NCBI RefSeq assembly: GCF_900110485.1
Contig: NZ_FODY01000006.1
Coordinates: forward strand, 62,001 to 126,000
Length of the DNA: 64,000 bases
From: Propionispora vibrioides
Lineage (GTDB): Bacteria; Bacillota; Negativicutes; Propionisporales; Propionisporaceae
Direction: 5' to 3'
Made by a program: the position numbers and the translations under genes. The stretch's first letter is position 1. The number at the start of each line of letters is the position of its first letter. Below the pieces are notes generated by a model. That model saw only the letters and a program-made list of their open reading frames with translations. It had not been told where the DNA came from and searched no databases. Shown here one piece after another: positions 48,870 through 58,176 of this stretch.

Positions 48870-50245
48870 AATGTCGCCTCCTTTGCCGTTCCCGCTCTGA
48901 CCGGCTGCTCCTTCTCCGGCCCTTTTAACACAAACTTACGGGCCAGATATATTGCGGCAATAGCCAGCACGCCATATACCAAAGTAAAACCGGTCAGCGA
49001 TATCCAAAGCTCGGTAGCCGTCACATTAGGCGAAACAGCCTGACTCACCTTCTGCAAACCGTAAACAATCCAGGGTTGACGTCCGCCTTCTGTGACAAAC
49101 CAGCCGGTGGAATTGGCCAGATACGGCACCGGCAGGCTCCAAAGTACCGCCTTTAATAAGTACGCCGACGATTCCAGACGTTTCAAATACCAAGCCAAAA
49201 CACTAACTACCGCCAATAGCAACATCCACATGCCTGATACGATCATGATACGGAAACACCAAAAGAGCTGTGTCACAGCCGGTATGTAATTGCCCGGCCC
49301 GTATTTATCCGTATAAAGCTGCTGCAACTCCTTGATTCCCTTTACTTCTCCCGTAAAAGAATCATGAGCTAAAACGGTTAGTGCGTAAGGCACCGCAAGT
49401 TCGGCTGGATTTTCCTGATTCTTTTCATCAATGACGGCAGCTATGGCAAAGGGAGCTGGATCAGCAGACTCCCAGAGGGCTTCCATCGAAGCCAGCTTCA
49501 TCGGCTGTACCTTGGCAACATATTGTGTCTGCAGATGCCCTGTGCCCATAACCAGAAAGCCACAGAGCAAGGTACAGATTACCCCGATTTTATAAGAAGA
49601 ACGGAAAAAGTCCAAATGTGTTTTTTTCAGCAAATGGTAGGCGCTGATTGCCATAACGAAAATCCCTGCCGTTACCAGTCCGGCCAGAACCGTATGGGGA
49701 AACTGATTCCATACATAAGGATTTTTAATTAAAGCCATAAAGTCCGTCATTTCGGCCCGGCCATTTTTAAGGGCATATCCAGCCGGCGACTGCATGAAAG
49801 AATTAGCCGTTAATATCCAGAAAGCCGACAAGTTGCTGGATAGCGCGACAATCCAAATACAGAGTGCATGGAGCTTCTTGGACAACCGGTCCCAGCCGAA
49901 AATCCAGATTCCCAGGAAGGTGGATTCCAGGAAAAAGGCGGTTAACGCTTCCAGTGCTAAGGGTGCGCCAAAAATATCCCCCATGAACCGAGAGTATTCC
50001 GACCAATTCATGCCAAAATGAAATTCCTGAACAATACCGGTGACGACACCTACAGAGAAGTTGACAAGAAATAATTTGCCCCAAAACTTAGCCATTTGTT
50101 TGTAAACGGGATTATTGGTCCGTACATAGGCTGTCTCCATCAATGCCACCAGAATGGACAAACCCAGTGTAAGAGGTACAAACAAAAAATGATACACCGT
50201 AGTAATACCAAACTGCCAGCGTGCTAAAAACACTTCACCCATCAT
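48860..50245 (-). CDS. cydA: Cytochrome bd quinol oxidase subunit I
   Basis: Carries hemes b558, b595 and d. H19 region RWQFGITTVYHFLFVPLTLG, the conserved HFGMNWSEYSRFMGDIFG, axial His in MAISAYHLLKK, and GGRQPWIVYG. 461 residues, with the short Q-loop of Firmicute enzymes. Two adjacent ATGs follow AAGGAGG; the second is equally possible. Allows microaerobic respiration or oxygen scavenging. Confidence 0.95.
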   Translation of the reverse strand: MMGEVFLARWQFGITTVYHFLFVPLTLGLSILVALMETAYVRTNNPVYKQMAKFWGKLFLVNFSVGVVTGIVQEFHFGMNWSEYSRFMGDIFGAPLALEALTAFFLESTFLGIWIFGWDRLSKKLHALCIWIVALSSNLSAFWILTANSFMQSPAGYALKNGRAEMTDFMALIKNPYVWNQFPHTVLAGLVTAGIFVMAISAYHLLKKTHLDFFRSSYKIGVICTLLCGFLVMGTGHLQTQYVAKVQPMKLASMEALWESADPAPFAIAAVIDEKNQENPAELAVPYALTVLAHDSFTGEVKGIKELQQLYTDKYGPGNYIPAVTQLFWCFRIMIVSGMWMLLLAVVSVLAWYLKRLESSAYLLKAVLWSLPVPYLANSTGWFVTEGGRQPWIVYGLQKVSQAVSPNVTATELWISLTGFTLVYGVLAIAAIYLARKFVLKGPEKEQPVRAGTAKEATLWS

Positions 50246-50273
50246 TCAACCTCCTTGTACTGTTAATACTTTT

Positions 50274-50302
50274 ACTCTAATCTCCTTTGAAAGATTTGTC
50301 AA
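50274..50302 (-). promoter_or_regulatory. Sigma-A promoter of cydABDC
   Basis: Minus strand TTGACA, 17 bases, TAGAGT, about 30 bases before cydA. An AT-rich palindrome (AATAATTATT) lies just upstream at about 50315. No Rex or Fnr site was recognised. Confidence 0.6.
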
Positions 50303-50413
50303 TTATTTTCCACTAATAATTATTATCGAACAAAACAACGACTCTGCCAAAAAGTACCTGCCACATTTCATAGATTTCGTTGCATCCAGCTATATTATGC
50401 TTATTTCTACAAA

Positions 50414-50440
50414 GCCTGCCATATTCCTTGCGTGGCAGGC
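50414..50440. other. 8-bp inverted repeat upstream of cyd
   Basis: Arms GCCTGCCA/TGGCAGGC with an 11-base centre, about 110 bases upstream of the cyd promoter. It could be an operator. No gene is seen in 50303-50526. Confidence 0.35.
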
Positions 50441-50526
50441 GGAAGGGCAATACAAAAGAGATTGCCCGTCAGTTCTTTGATTATTCTCCTAAAACACTAC
50501 ATTTCTGGTACGTCCAACAAAAAAAT

Positions 50527-50563
50527 AACCCTGCAAAGCCTTGATGCAAGGCTTCACAGGGTT
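50527..50563 (-). terminator. Bidirectional terminator of guaA
   Basis: Stem AACCCTG plus AAGCCTT with a 2-base internal mismatch. Followed by ATTTTTTTG on the minus strand and by TTCTTTTTTT on the plus strand, 9 bases after the guaA stop. Confidence 0.9.
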
Positions 50564-50571
50564 TTCTTTTT

Positions 50572-52107
50572 TTATTCCCACTCAATTGTGGAAGGCGGTT
50601 TGGAGGTTATGTCGTACACAACCCGGTTGACACCTTTCACTTCGTTAACAATCCGGCGGGAAATGGCATCCAGCACTTCGTACGGTAACCGTACCCAGTC
50701 GGCGGTCATACCGTCCTCGCTGGATACGATCCGCAGCCCTACCGTATAGGCATAGGTGCGTTCATCACCCATGACTCCAACGCTTTTCATGGCCGGTAAA
50801 ATAGCAAAGGATTGCCATACCTTACGGTATAAATCGGCCTTTTTGATCTCCTGATGCACAATGGCATCAGCTTCTCTTAAGATATCCAGACGTTCTTCGG
50901 TGATTTCACCGATAATCCGGATAGCCAGTCCCGGTCCCGGGAAAGGCTGACGCCAAACGATATCTTCCGGCAGTTCCAGCTCTCTGGCCAAAGCCCGCAC
51001 TTCGTCCTTGAACAGATCACGCAACGGCTCGACAAGGGCAAACTGCATGTCTTCCGGCAAACCACCCACATTGTGATGGCTTTTAATCACCGCTGCCGTA
51101 GCCGTACCGCTTTCCACAACGTCCGGATATAAAGTGCCCTGTACCAGGAAGTCAATTTCGCCTAATTTTTCAGCTTCCGCTTCAAAAACCCGGATAAATT
51201 CTTCACCGATGATTTTACGTTTCTGTTCGGGATCAGTAACCCCTTCCACCCGTTTCATAAAGCGGTCCACCACATTGGCATAGACCAGATTCATGTGGAA
51301 ACCGTCGCGGAAGGTCTTCACTACCTGTTCCGGCTCTCCCTTGCGCAAGAAACCATGGTTTACAAATACACAGGTGAGCTGATCGCCAATGGCGCGGTGA
51401 ACAAGTACAGCCGCTACCGACGAATCAATGCCGCCGCTCAAAGCACACAAAACGCGCTTATTGCCAACCTGCGCCTTAATGGCCTGAATAGCCTGGTCCA
51501 CAAAGGACCCCATATTCCAGTCGCCCTTACAGCCGCAAATAGTGAACAGGAAGCTTTTTAGCATCTTCATGCCTTCCGGCGTATGTACCACTTCCGGATG
51601 GAATTGCACACCATAAATGCGCTTTTGTTCATCAGCCATAGCCGCCACCGGCGTGCTCTTGGTATGGGCAGTTACGCTAAAACCGGCCGGGGCCGCTTCA
51701 ATGTAGTCGCCATGGCTCATCCACACCTGCGTTTCCTTATCTGTTTCACTGAAAATACCCTGGTTCAAGTCGACATACAGCTTAGTATTGCCATATTCTC
51801 TGGTATCAGCGTGAGAGACCTTGCCTCCCAGCGTATGAGCCGTAAATTGCATCCCATAGCAGATTCCTAAAACAGGAATACCCATTTCGAATACTTTCGT
51901 GTCACAGACAGGAGCCTGCTCACTATAGACACTGGAAGGGCCTCCGGAGAAAACAATCCCCTTTGCATTCATGGCAGCCAATTTTTCAATAGGCGTATTA
52001 AAAGGCACGATCTCGCAATATACGCCGCATTCGCGAACCCGGCGGGCAATCAGCTGGCTGTATTGGCCGCCAAAATCCATAATTATTACCAATTCACTAT
52101 GTTTCAT
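50572..52107 (-). CDS. guaA: GMP synthase (glutamine-hydrolysing) GuaA
   Basis: Converts XMP to GMP. The class I amidotransferase domain has the nucleophile in GICYGMQ and VQFHPEV; the ATP pyrophosphatase domain has [14 protein letters not shown]; the dimerisation domain ends KPPSTIEWE. 511 residues, normal. Single gene between a repeat and a terminator. No guanine aptamer is seen upstream. Confidence 0.97.
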   Translation of the reverse strand: MKHSELVIIMDFGGQYSQLIARRVRECGVYCEIVPFNTPIEKLAAMNAKGIVFSGGPSSVYSEQAPVCDTKVFEMGIPVLGICYGMQFTAHTLGGKVSHADTREYGNTKLYVDLNQGIFSETDKETQVWMSHGDYIEAAPAGFSVTAHTKSTPVAAMADEQKRIYGVQFHPEVVHTPEGMKMLKSFLFTICGCKGDWNMGSFVDQAIQAIKAQVGNKRVLCALSGGIDSSVAAVLVHRAIGDQLTCVFVNHGFLRKGEPEQVVKTFRDGFHMNLVYANVVDRFMKRVEGVTDPEQKRKIIGEEFIRVFEAEAEKLGEIDFLVQGTLYPDVVESGTATAAVIKSHHNVGGLPEDMQFALVEPLRDLFKDEVRALARELELPEDIVWRQPFPGPGLAIRIIGEITEERLDILREADAIVHQEIKKADLYRKVWQSFAILPAMKSVGVMGDERTYAYTVGLRIVSSEDGMTADWVRLPYEVLDAISRRIVNEVKGVNRVVYDITSKPPSTIEWE

Positions 52108-52143
52108 AAATGTAACAATCCCTCCTACTCAATATAGTAAGCA

Positions 52144-52278
52144 GTTTATATTTCACCAAATGACTTATCTGAATTTCCATCTGCTACGTTGTCGTCAATT
52201 GGCGTAGCACCGCTACGCCTCATTCCTCCGCCTTGCAGACTGAAAATTCATCCGGTGTACTTTAACTGAAAGATAAAC
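52144..52278. repeat. MITE-like palindromic repeat, family A, copy 3
   Basis: Imperfect outer arms (AGTTTATATTTCA against AGTTTATCTTTCA in complement) enclose the family core: on the minus strand CTGCAAGGCGGAGGA, a GCGTAG/CTACGC centre, then TTGACGACAACGTAGCAG. It fills the gap between the MTAP-like gene and guaA. Confidence 0.6.
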
Positions 52279-52315
52279 TTGTCACTACACTTAGAGCGTA
52301 CTATATCATATCCGC

Positions 52316-53140
52316 CTACTTATTGTAAATAGTTTTTAACAAGGTTTCCTTCCTTAATTCGCTGCAGCCACAAGTCCCCTCCACCGGCATTTGACGAATG
52401 GTATCAATAAGTATCCGGCCAATCAGCGGTGCATCATCATAAAAAATATCGCCTAATTGCTGATGAGACCAATCCTTGACCACACCTTCACCGTAGTTGA
52501 CAACGAAATACAGCCCGGCATAGCAGGCCCCGATTTCCCGAGCCAGATATACTTCCGGACACAGGCTCTGCCCTACAATATCGGCATGTCCCTGCAGCAT
52601 GGCAATTTCCGCCGGACTTTCAAAATGACGCCCGTCGGTCACGGCATACACACCGCGCTGAAAAATACGTCCCTGGTAGTGCTGCCTCGTGTGTTCCAAC
52701 AATTGCGAACGGATTTCGGAGCATAGGGAGTCACGCATAATCAGCAAATACCGTCCCTCCAGCCCGACATCCTTGCGCACTGACATGTCAATATAATCGT
52801 GAGGAATAACGAAATCACGGGGATCGAGCAGGTGGTTAACCGAACCGACTCCTCCTTCGGAAATAATCCGTTTGACCCCCGCTTCCCTGAATACCCAGAA
52901 AATTTGCCGGGAGGCGTCGGCCCGGCTGACGCCTCTGCGCCAGCCGTGCATTTTGCAGGTAAGCACCTGTTTATCATCCACACGAAACAGCCGGAATGCC
53001 GGACTTACTCCATAAGGAGTTTCAAACTCCAGATTATCGTCCAATATTGTAATGCCGTCCTCTTGCATGCCGGCCGGGAAATCACTGGACAAAGTCCCGG
53101 AACCGCCAATAATTGCAAAGCTTGCTTTTACCATATTCAT
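52316..53140 (-). CDS. MTAP/PNP family nucleoside phosphorylase in a menaquinone operon
   Basis: Family 2 purine nucleoside phosphorylase fold: FAIIGGSGTLSSDFP (phosphate loop), MHGWRRGVSRADASRQIFWV, SEGGVGSVNHLLDPRDFVIP and YFVVNYGEGV. About 274 residues. Its ATG overlaps the mqnC stop (ATGA), so it is translated with the menaquinone genes. Known MTAPs phosphorolyse methylthioadenosine. Here the neighbours suggest removal of the base from futalosine or aminofutalosine, the job of MqnB, which is not seen in the window. The substrate motif GWRRGVSRAD differs from the NHRRxxPHRV-like stretch of classical MTAP. The specific substrate is inference. Confidence 0.8.
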   Translation of the reverse strand: MNMVKASFAIIGGSGTLSSDFPAGMQEDGITILDDNLEFETPYGVSPAFRLFRVDDKQVLTCKMHGWRRGVSRADASRQIFWVFREAGVKRIISEGGVGSVNHLLDPRDFVIPHDYIDMSVRKDVGLEGRYLLIMRDSLCSEIRSQLLEHTRQHYQGRIFQRGVYAVTDGRHFESPAEIAMLQGHADIVGQSLCPEVYLAREIGACYAGLYFVVNYGEGVVKDWSHQQLGDIFYDDAPLIGRILIDTIRQMPVEGTCGCSELRKETLLKTIYNK

Positions 53141-54183
53141 AGTTTCACCTCGGAAAAATGTTTTATGATATGATAGGCCGTATCACGCTGCGCCGGCTGT
53201 TTGCCGGCCGCCCGGATCAAACCGGTCATTTTGTCGATAGACATTTGATAAGCCGTACCGGCGGCCCTGACCACATTCTCCTCCAGCATGATACTGCCCA
53301 GATCGTCCGCACCAAACGCCAGGGTTAACTGCCCGACCCGTTCGCCCTGGGTCACCCAGGAACCCTGTATGTGACGGATATTGTCCATATACAATCTGGC
53401 AATTGCCAGCGTACGCAAATATTCCCAGGCTGAAATTTTTTCACCGCCCAGCTTCGTGTTGCCCGGCTGATAGGACCACATAATAAAGGCCCGGAAGCCG
53501 CCTGTCTTTTCTTGTAAATTGCGAATCCTATCCATATGTTCTATTCGCTGGGCATAGGTTTCTCCCATGCCGATCACCATCGTTGCCGTCGTTTTCAGCC
53601 CAACCGCATGGGCCTCTTCCATTACCTGCAGCCATTCGCCGGCGCTGATTTTTTTCGGGCTAACCCTTTGCCGCACTTCATCGACAAGGATTTCCGCTCC
53701 GCCGCCCGGCAAGGAATCCAATCCCGACGCCTGCAAACGTTTTAAGGTTTCATTGAGAGATAAGCCTTCTTTTCTGGCGACATACAGCACCTCGGTAGGC
53801 GTAAAGGAATGAATGGTGATACTGTACCGCTTTTTGATTTCCTGCAAGAGACCGGTATAATAGTCGAGGCCCAAGGCAGGATTAAGACCGCCTTGCAGCA
53901 TGATTTGCGTACCGCCGGCCTCTATGGTCTCACTTATTTTATCAAGAATCACCGTGGTCGGCAGCAAATAGGCCTCCTGGTGACCGGGTTGCCGGTAAAA
54001 AGCACAAAAATGACATTCACTGGCACAAACATTCGTATAATTAATATTCCTGTCTACAATGAAAGTAACTACATTATCGGGATGCAATTCTTTTCGTCTG
54101 GCATCAGCCGCCAGACCTAATGCCAGAATATCTTCCTTTTCCAATAAAGCTTGTCCCTGTTTTGCCGTCAATCGGTCCGTCAT
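53137..54183 (-). CDS. mqnC: Cyclic dehypoxanthine futalosine synthase MqnC
   Basis: Radical SAM enzyme of the futalosine pathway. Cluster motif CASECHFCAF, FIVDRNINYTNVC before it, QGGLNPALGLDYY and SLPGGGAEILVDEVR. 348 residues. Overlaps the mqnA stop by 4 bases and the phosphorylase start by 4 bases. Confidence 0.94.
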   Translation of the reverse strand: MTDRLTAKQGQALLEKEDILALGLAADARRKELHPDNVVTFIVDRNINYTNVCASECHFCAFYRQPGHQEAYLLPTTVILDKISETIEAGGTQIMLQGGLNPALGLDYYTGLLQEIKKRYSITIHSFTPTEVLYVARKEGLSLNETLKRLQASGLDSLPGGGAEILVDEVRQRVSPKKISAGEWLQVMEEAHAVGLKTTATMVIGMGETYAQRIEHMDRIRNLQEKTGGFRAFIMWSYQPGNTKLGGEKISAWEYLRTLAIARLYMDNIRHIQGSWVTQGERVGQLTLAFGADDLGSIMLEENVVRAAGTAYQMSIDKMTGLIRAAGKQPAQRDTAYHIIKHFSEVKL

Positions 54184-55019
54184 GGCCGTACCTCCGCCAT
54201 TCTCAGTTCCGGCACAGCCGGCAGCAGGTCAAGTGCCTGGGCACGCCGGTAATAGGTGAGCAAAGCCTCCTCGTGCTGCGGCGTAAAGTCATAGTTCAAT
54301 AGCTTTAGATAATCGGAGATTTGCCGCGCCCTGAACGGAGCGTGCCGTTCCCTGGCCGCAGCAGCTTCCTCAACATGCGTTAAGCCGTAAGCGAAGGCAC
54401 CGGTTACCTGTTCATAAGCATATTGCACAAGCGTTGGATTTTCCTGGGCAAACTTACGGTTAACGACCCATACGGCATACACCATGGAAAGATTCGTCAA
54501 CTTGCGCCACTCTGCTCCCATATCATAATAATAATAGCCGTCCTGCCGGTTCAGGTAGGCATGCAGCGCATCATCGCCGATAAACAGTACCGCGTCGGCC
54601 GTATCCAGTACTCCTTCCGCCAAAGAAAGTGCACTGACAGCATATTGCGGGCATAGATGATAAGCTTGCTCAAGCACAATTTTTAGCTGCACATGGGAGG
54701 TAGCCGATTTGGAAGTCAAAGCGATATGAGCGCCATCCAATTCTTCGATTGGGCGCTTGGCTACCAAAAGAATGCTTTGCAAGGCACCGGCCGCGCTAAT
54801 AGACACGTTGGGCAGCAAGAAAAATTGATCAGCATGCAAGGCATACATAATGGAAGAAACCGGGCTAATATCCAGCTGACCGGCCACAATAGCCTGATTC
54901 AAGGCCGAAGGAACCTGGGGATAAATGTCCATGCCCCGGGCAAAGCCGCCCTGTGTCAGTCCATAATCCAACGGTAAGCAGTTAATAAAATTAATGTGTC
55001 CAAGTTTAGGTTTTAGCAT
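54180..55019 (-). CDS. mqnA: Chorismate dehydratase MqnA
   Basis: Turns chorismate into 3-enolpyruvylbenzoate, the first futalosine step. LGHINFINCLPLDYGL, DISPVSSIMYA, ALTSKSATSHVQLK and FIGDDALHAY are family motifs. I start at MLKPKLGHIN, which matches other MqnA proteins; ATGs up to seven codons earlier lie nearer the ribosome site. About 279 residues. It starts inside the 3' end of mqnE. Confidence 0.93.
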   Translation of the reverse strand: MLKPKLGHINFINCLPLDYGLTQGGFARGMDIYPQVPSALNQAIVAGQLDISPVSSIMYALHADQFFLLPNVSISAAGALQSILLVAKRPIEELDGAHIALTSKSATSHVQLKIVLEQAYHLCPQYAVSALSLAEGVLDTADAVLFIGDDALHAYLNRQDGYYYYDMGAEWRKLTNLSMVYAVWVVNRKFAQENPTLVQYAYEQVTGAFAYGLTHVEEAAAARERHAPFRARQISDYLKLLNYDFTPQHEEALLTYYRRAQALDLLPAVPELRMAEVRP

Positions 55020-56124
55020 GATCAGAGCCATCCTCTCCATATACCTTTACAGGATGGTAAAAGGTATCCCTCTCGACCGGAACATAGCCGGTTTCCCGTA
55101 TCAGTGTAATTAATTCCTGTTTGGTTATTCCCTTGCGGGTAGTCGCTCCGGCAGCATGGATGATTTTCTCCTCTTGAACGGTACCGTCCAGATCATCCAC
55201 TCCAAAATGCAGCGCCAGTTGGGCAACCGGCAGGCTAAGCATCATCCAGAAGGCTTTGATATGATCAAAATTATCCAATACCAATCTGGCCATGGCAATC
55301 AGTTTTAAATCTTCCCAGCAGCTCACCCTTCTTGCCTTGCCGCTCAATCCCGTATTCTCGGGATGAAAGGGAAAAGCAACAAAGGCCTGAAACCCGCCGG
55401 TCTCGTCCTGTATATCGCGCAGCGTCAGCAAATGCCTGATTCTTTGCTCTGCGGTTTCAATATGTCCGTATAACATAGTGGCATTCGTCGGGATATTCTG
55501 GCGGTGCGCTTCCTTGATGACGCCAATCCACTCTTGCGTAGTTGCCTTAGCGGGGCAAATGACCTGTCGCACGGCATCATCCAAAATTTCCGCCCCCCCG
55601 CCGGGCAGCGAATCCAGACCAGCCGCTTTTAACCGGGCAAGCACAGCCTTCACGGGTAAGCCGCTAATTTTACTGAAATGAATGATTTCCACCGGAGTAA
55701 ACGCTTTTAGATGAATATGCGGCAACGTCAGTTTGACTGCGGTTATCACATCCAAATAATAACTGAACGGAGTTTCCGGATGCAGCGCGCTTACCATGTG
55801 TACCTCGGTCAGATCAGGATTTTCCCGTCCAGCAGTTTCCACCAGCCGCACGACCTCGGCAATATCCATCAAATAAGCATCGGCACTATTTTTCAGACGG
55901 GCAAATGCGCACAACGGACATTGCGATACACAAACATTAGTCAGATTTACATGCCTGTTTACATTAAAAAACACTTGGCGACCTGATCGTGATTCTTTCA
56001 CCGACCGGGCCAGGTTAGCCAAATGCAGTAGATCTCCTTGCTGGTATAAAGCCATCGCTTCCTCAAAGTCCAGCCGCTTGCCAGAGATGATGTTAGCCGA
56101 AGCCGCTCTTAGCAGCGAGTTCAT
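55006..56124 (-). CDS. mqnE: Aminofutalosine synthase MqnE
   Basis: Radical SAM enzyme joining enolpyruvylbenzoate to the adenosyl group of SAM to make aminofutalosine. Cluster motif CVSQCPLCAF, FNVNRHVNLTNVC, AFTPVEIIHFSKI and SLPGGGAEILDDAVR. 372 residues. First gene of mqnE-mqnA-mqnC-phosphorylase. MqnD and the later menaquinone genes are not in the window. Confidence 0.94.
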   Translation of the reverse strand: MNSLLRAASANIISGKRLDFEEAMALYQQGDLLHLANLARSVKESRSGRQVFFNVNRHVNLTNVCVSQCPLCAFARLKNSADAYLMDIAEVVRLVETAGRENPDLTEVHMVSALHPETPFSYYLDVITAVKLTLPHIHLKAFTPVEIIHFSKISGLPVKAVLARLKAAGLDSLPGGGAEILDDAVRQVICPAKATTQEWIGVIKEAHRQNIPTNATMLYGHIETAEQRIRHLLTLRDIQDETGGFQAFVAFPFHPENTGLSGKARRVSCWEDLKLIAMARLVLDNFDHIKAFWMMLSLPVAQLALHFGVDDLDGTVQEEKIIHAAGATTRKGITKQELITLIRETGYVPVERDTFYHPVKVYGEDGSDHAKT

Positions 56125-56151
56125 ATAGTTGCACCTTCATTTCTGTGTTCC

Positions 56152-56316
56152 CTTGAAAACCATTGACTTATCCACGACCTACATCACGAATCCTTTCGTC
56201 GGGCTGCGTCAGAAAAATCTCAGAAGAGCGCTCCTTTTCCTGCGCTTCTATCCTTTTGCCAAGCGAAAAAGTCTCTCTCCCGTGCCAATGCGGTCACTAA
56301 GTCAACGGTTTCCTTG
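56152..56316 (-). repeat. MITE-like palindromic repeat, family B, copy 3
   Basis: Flanked by CTTG at both ends, with inverted ends AAAACCATTGACTTA and (complement) GAAACCGTTGACTTA. Read on the minus strand it follows copies 1 and 2: AGTGACCGCATTGG, GAGACTTTTTCGCTTGGCA, TTTTTCTGACGCAGCCCG. It covers most of the gap upstream of mqnE. Confidence 0.65.
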
Positions 56317-56417
56317 TAATTTCCAACAATACTTTTTCAGATTATGCAACTCTTTTATTTCGCCGAAGATGGCTCATTTCCTTCTAAGCTATAAAATTTG
56401 CACAGGGACAACACAAA

Positions 56418-56438
56418 GCGGGCAGTTCCACTGCCCGC
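56418..56438 (-). terminator. Terminator of the PdaB-like gene
   Basis: 9-bp perfect stem GCGGGCAGT with a 3-base loop, followed on the minus strand by TTTGTGTTGT, 14 bases after the stop. Confidence 0.75.
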
Positions 56439-56451
56439 ATCAACACTTGCA

Positions 56452-57192
56452 TCAATGCTTCAAAATCCCCTGCCCGGCATAGTTTTGCAGTAAATCGCCG
56501 ACCGTCACAAAAGTGTAACCTTCCGCCTTTATCTTTTCCAGTAAAATAGGCAAGGCATCTGCCGTTTGCACCGGTGTATCGGAGGCATGCATCAGAATGA
56601 TAGCACCCGGTTTAAGCCGTTTCATGACCCGTTCCACAATAACATCTCTTCCCGGATTTTTCCAGTCCAGCGAATCAACATTCCAGATAATCGTTTTATA
56701 GCCCAGTTCATCGGTAGTCTTTAATGAACTTTGGGAATAGTGCCCGTTAGGCGGACGCAACAGTACCGGTTCCACCCCGGTAACTTCTTTAATCTGAGCA
56801 TGCGCTTTTTGAATATCCTCACGCACCCAGTCGGCGCTCCTATCACCATAGTTTTCATGTCGATAGCCGTGACTGCCTACCTCATGGCCGTCCGTAACGA
56901 TGCGCTTTGCTACGTCCGGATACTTTGTCGCCCAGGGTCCCATAATGAAGAAAGTCGCCTTTACATTATATTGTTTCAGTGTATCCAAAATCGACGGAGT
57001 AAATTTATTGCCCCAGGAATGATCAAAAGTTAGCGCCACAACCTTTTGATCCGTCCTGGTCCCGGCAATGGCAATCGGACCGGTATGAATCAGATCGGCA
57101 ACCTGAATATATACTGTACTAATCGCCAGCAATCCGACTACGCTGTAAAATAAGTGCCGGAATGTTTTAAACCGCCGCAAATCAAAAATCAT
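56452..57192 (-). CDS. Polysaccharide deacetylase (PdaB-like, possibly sporulation-linked)
   Basis: Signal anchor at about 12-32, then a NodB domain: VVALTFDHSWGNKFTP in place of the classical TFDDG, FFIMGPWATKYP, HEVGSHGYRHENYG (metal His motif), LLRPPNGHYSQ and ILMHASDTPVQT. TFDHSWG resembles the FDISWG of sporulation deacetylase PdaB. 246 residues. It would remove acetyl groups from cell-wall or cortex glycan outside the membrane. PdaB assignment moderate. Confidence 0.85.
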   Translation of the reverse strand: MIFDLRRFKTFRHLFYSVVGLLAISTVYIQVADLIHTGPIAIAGTRTDQKVVALTFDHSWGNKFTPSILDTLKQYNVKATFFIMGPWATKYPDVAKRIVTDGHEVGSHGYRHENYGDRSADWVREDIQKAHAQIKEVTGVEPVLLRPPNGHYSQSSLKTTDELGYKTIIWNVDSLDWKNPGRDVIVERVMKRLKPGAIILMHASDTPVQTADALPILLEKIKAEGYTFVTVGDLLQNYAGQGILKH

Positions 57193-57373
57193 CTTTTCGC
57201 CCCCTTATCCGCAAGAACCTCGCCCAATAGTACTTATGCAGCAGAGCTCTCCAATATGCCCGACAGAGTAAAAAGATCAATTCATGATCGCCACCCCTTC
57301 CTATACCTGCATAAAACTCTATACCCTAAGGACACCATACTATAAAGTACTGATTAGAAAGGAACGAACCACG

Positions 57374-57856
57374 ATGGAACTTGTAACACTTTTGTTTTAC
57401 CCGGTATATTTGCTTGTAACCTTTTCCTTCACTTTGATTTTTATTCCGAAAAAAGATTACAAAGAATATTTTATTTACGGTTTTCTATTTGGGGCACTTG
57501 GCGATGTGCTTATTGTAAGTCTGTTTCAGAACGTTCTTCAAATTATGTGGTTTAAGAATATGGGGCTGTTTGCCGCTTGGGACCAAAATTTTCTTTCTCC
57601 GGCGAGCTGGCTTACTACCGTCATGTTATTTCTTTACTTTTTTCCCCAGAAAAAAATTTTCCGTTATCCATATATTTTTACTTTTTCCTGCGCCAGCGTT
57701 GGCTATGGGCTTTTAGTAAGGAATGCAGATTTATTTGATTTCCGGCCTTGGCTTTACCCCTATGTTTCGTTTTTCGTATTTTTCCTTTGGTGGTTGTGTA
57801 TCACCTGGATTTTCCTAAAAACAAGCTCTTTTTTCAATACCGAAAAAAAAGGGTAA
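57374..57856 (+). CDS. Small integral membrane protein of unknown function
   Basis: 160 residues from ATG 57374, which follows AAAGGAACG. Four to five hydrophobic segments (LLFYPVYLLVTFSFTLIFI, IYGFLFGALGDVLIVSLF, WLTTVMLFLYFF, and FFVFFLWWLCITWIFL) separated by short basic loops such as PKKDYKEY and PQKKIFRY. No catalytic motif seen. Similar short multi-pass proteins occur in spore-formers but I cannot name the family. Confidence 0.75.
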   Translation: MELVTLLFYPVYLLVTFSFTLIFIPKKDYKEYFIYGFLFGALGDVLIVSLFQNVLQIMWFKNMGLFAAWDQNFLSPASWLTTVMLFLYFFPQKKIFRYPYIFTFSCASVGYGLLVRNADLFDFRPWLYPYVSFFVFFLWWLCITWIFLKTSSFFNTEKKG

Positions 57857-57877
57857 GACATCCGTTGCCAAACCAAC

Positions 57878-57914
57878 AGAGCCTCACGAAAGCTTTTCGC
57901 TTGCGTGAGGCTCT
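57878..57914. terminator. Inverted repeat, possible bidirectional terminator
   Basis: 11-bp arms AGAGCCTCACG/CGTGAGGCTCT with a 15-base centre, between the membrane protein (plus) and a minus-strand mini-ORF. T-runs are poor on both sides. Confidence 0.55.
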
Positions 57915-57924
57915 ATCATAATGA

Positions 57925-58008
57925 TCAATCCAACCATAAATAATAATATATTTCAATAATAGCGCGAGTCATAGCGCCTAGAATCAAGATAATTTGCCTT
58001 CCCGCCAT
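57925..58008 (-). CDS. Possible 27-residue hydrophobic peptide
   Basis: Starts ATG 7 bases after GGAG (minus strand); begins MAGRQIILILGAM and ends EIYYYLWLD. One hydrophobic stretch and an aromatic, acidic end. Upstream is a possible promoter (TTGCGA, 16 bases, TATTTA, near 58110-58137) and downstream the inverted repeat at 57878, so it could be a small transcription unit. No homologue recalled; it may be chance. Confidence 0.3.
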   Translation of the reverse strand: MAGRQIILILGAMTRAIIEIYYYLWLD

Positions 58009-58150
58009 ACTCACGCTCCGCATTTCACACTCATCACCAATCCAGAAGTAATGATTATATTAATTGCAGTATAAATCTTAATTCTCATAGAAATATCGTA
58101 TAAATATCGCATTTGTAAAATTTCGCAATAAATGTAATCACCGCCAGACC

Positions 58151-58176
58151 TAGGGAACCGCTGATTTATGAGCCTA
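58151..58176 (+). repeat. Fragment of family B repeat
   Basis: CTAGGGAACCGCTGATTTAT followed by GAGCC repeats the left end of copies 1 and 2; homology then stops. The rest of 58010-58165 holds no gene I can name. Confidence 0.6.

Noticed and set aside
52108-52315. Purine riboswitch before guaA
   Set aside because: No TCTACC or CCTGACTACG-like core is present; the structure there is a family A repeat.
56452-57192. Classical peptidoglycan deacetylase with TFDDG motif
   Set aside because: The motif is TFDHSWG, closer to the sporulation PdaB type, so a PgdA-like virulence role was not assigned.
57284-57373. N-terminal extension of the small membrane protein
   Set aside because: Translation from 57284 lacks a ribosome site; the ATG at 57374 follows AAAGGAACG and starts the hydrophobic protein.
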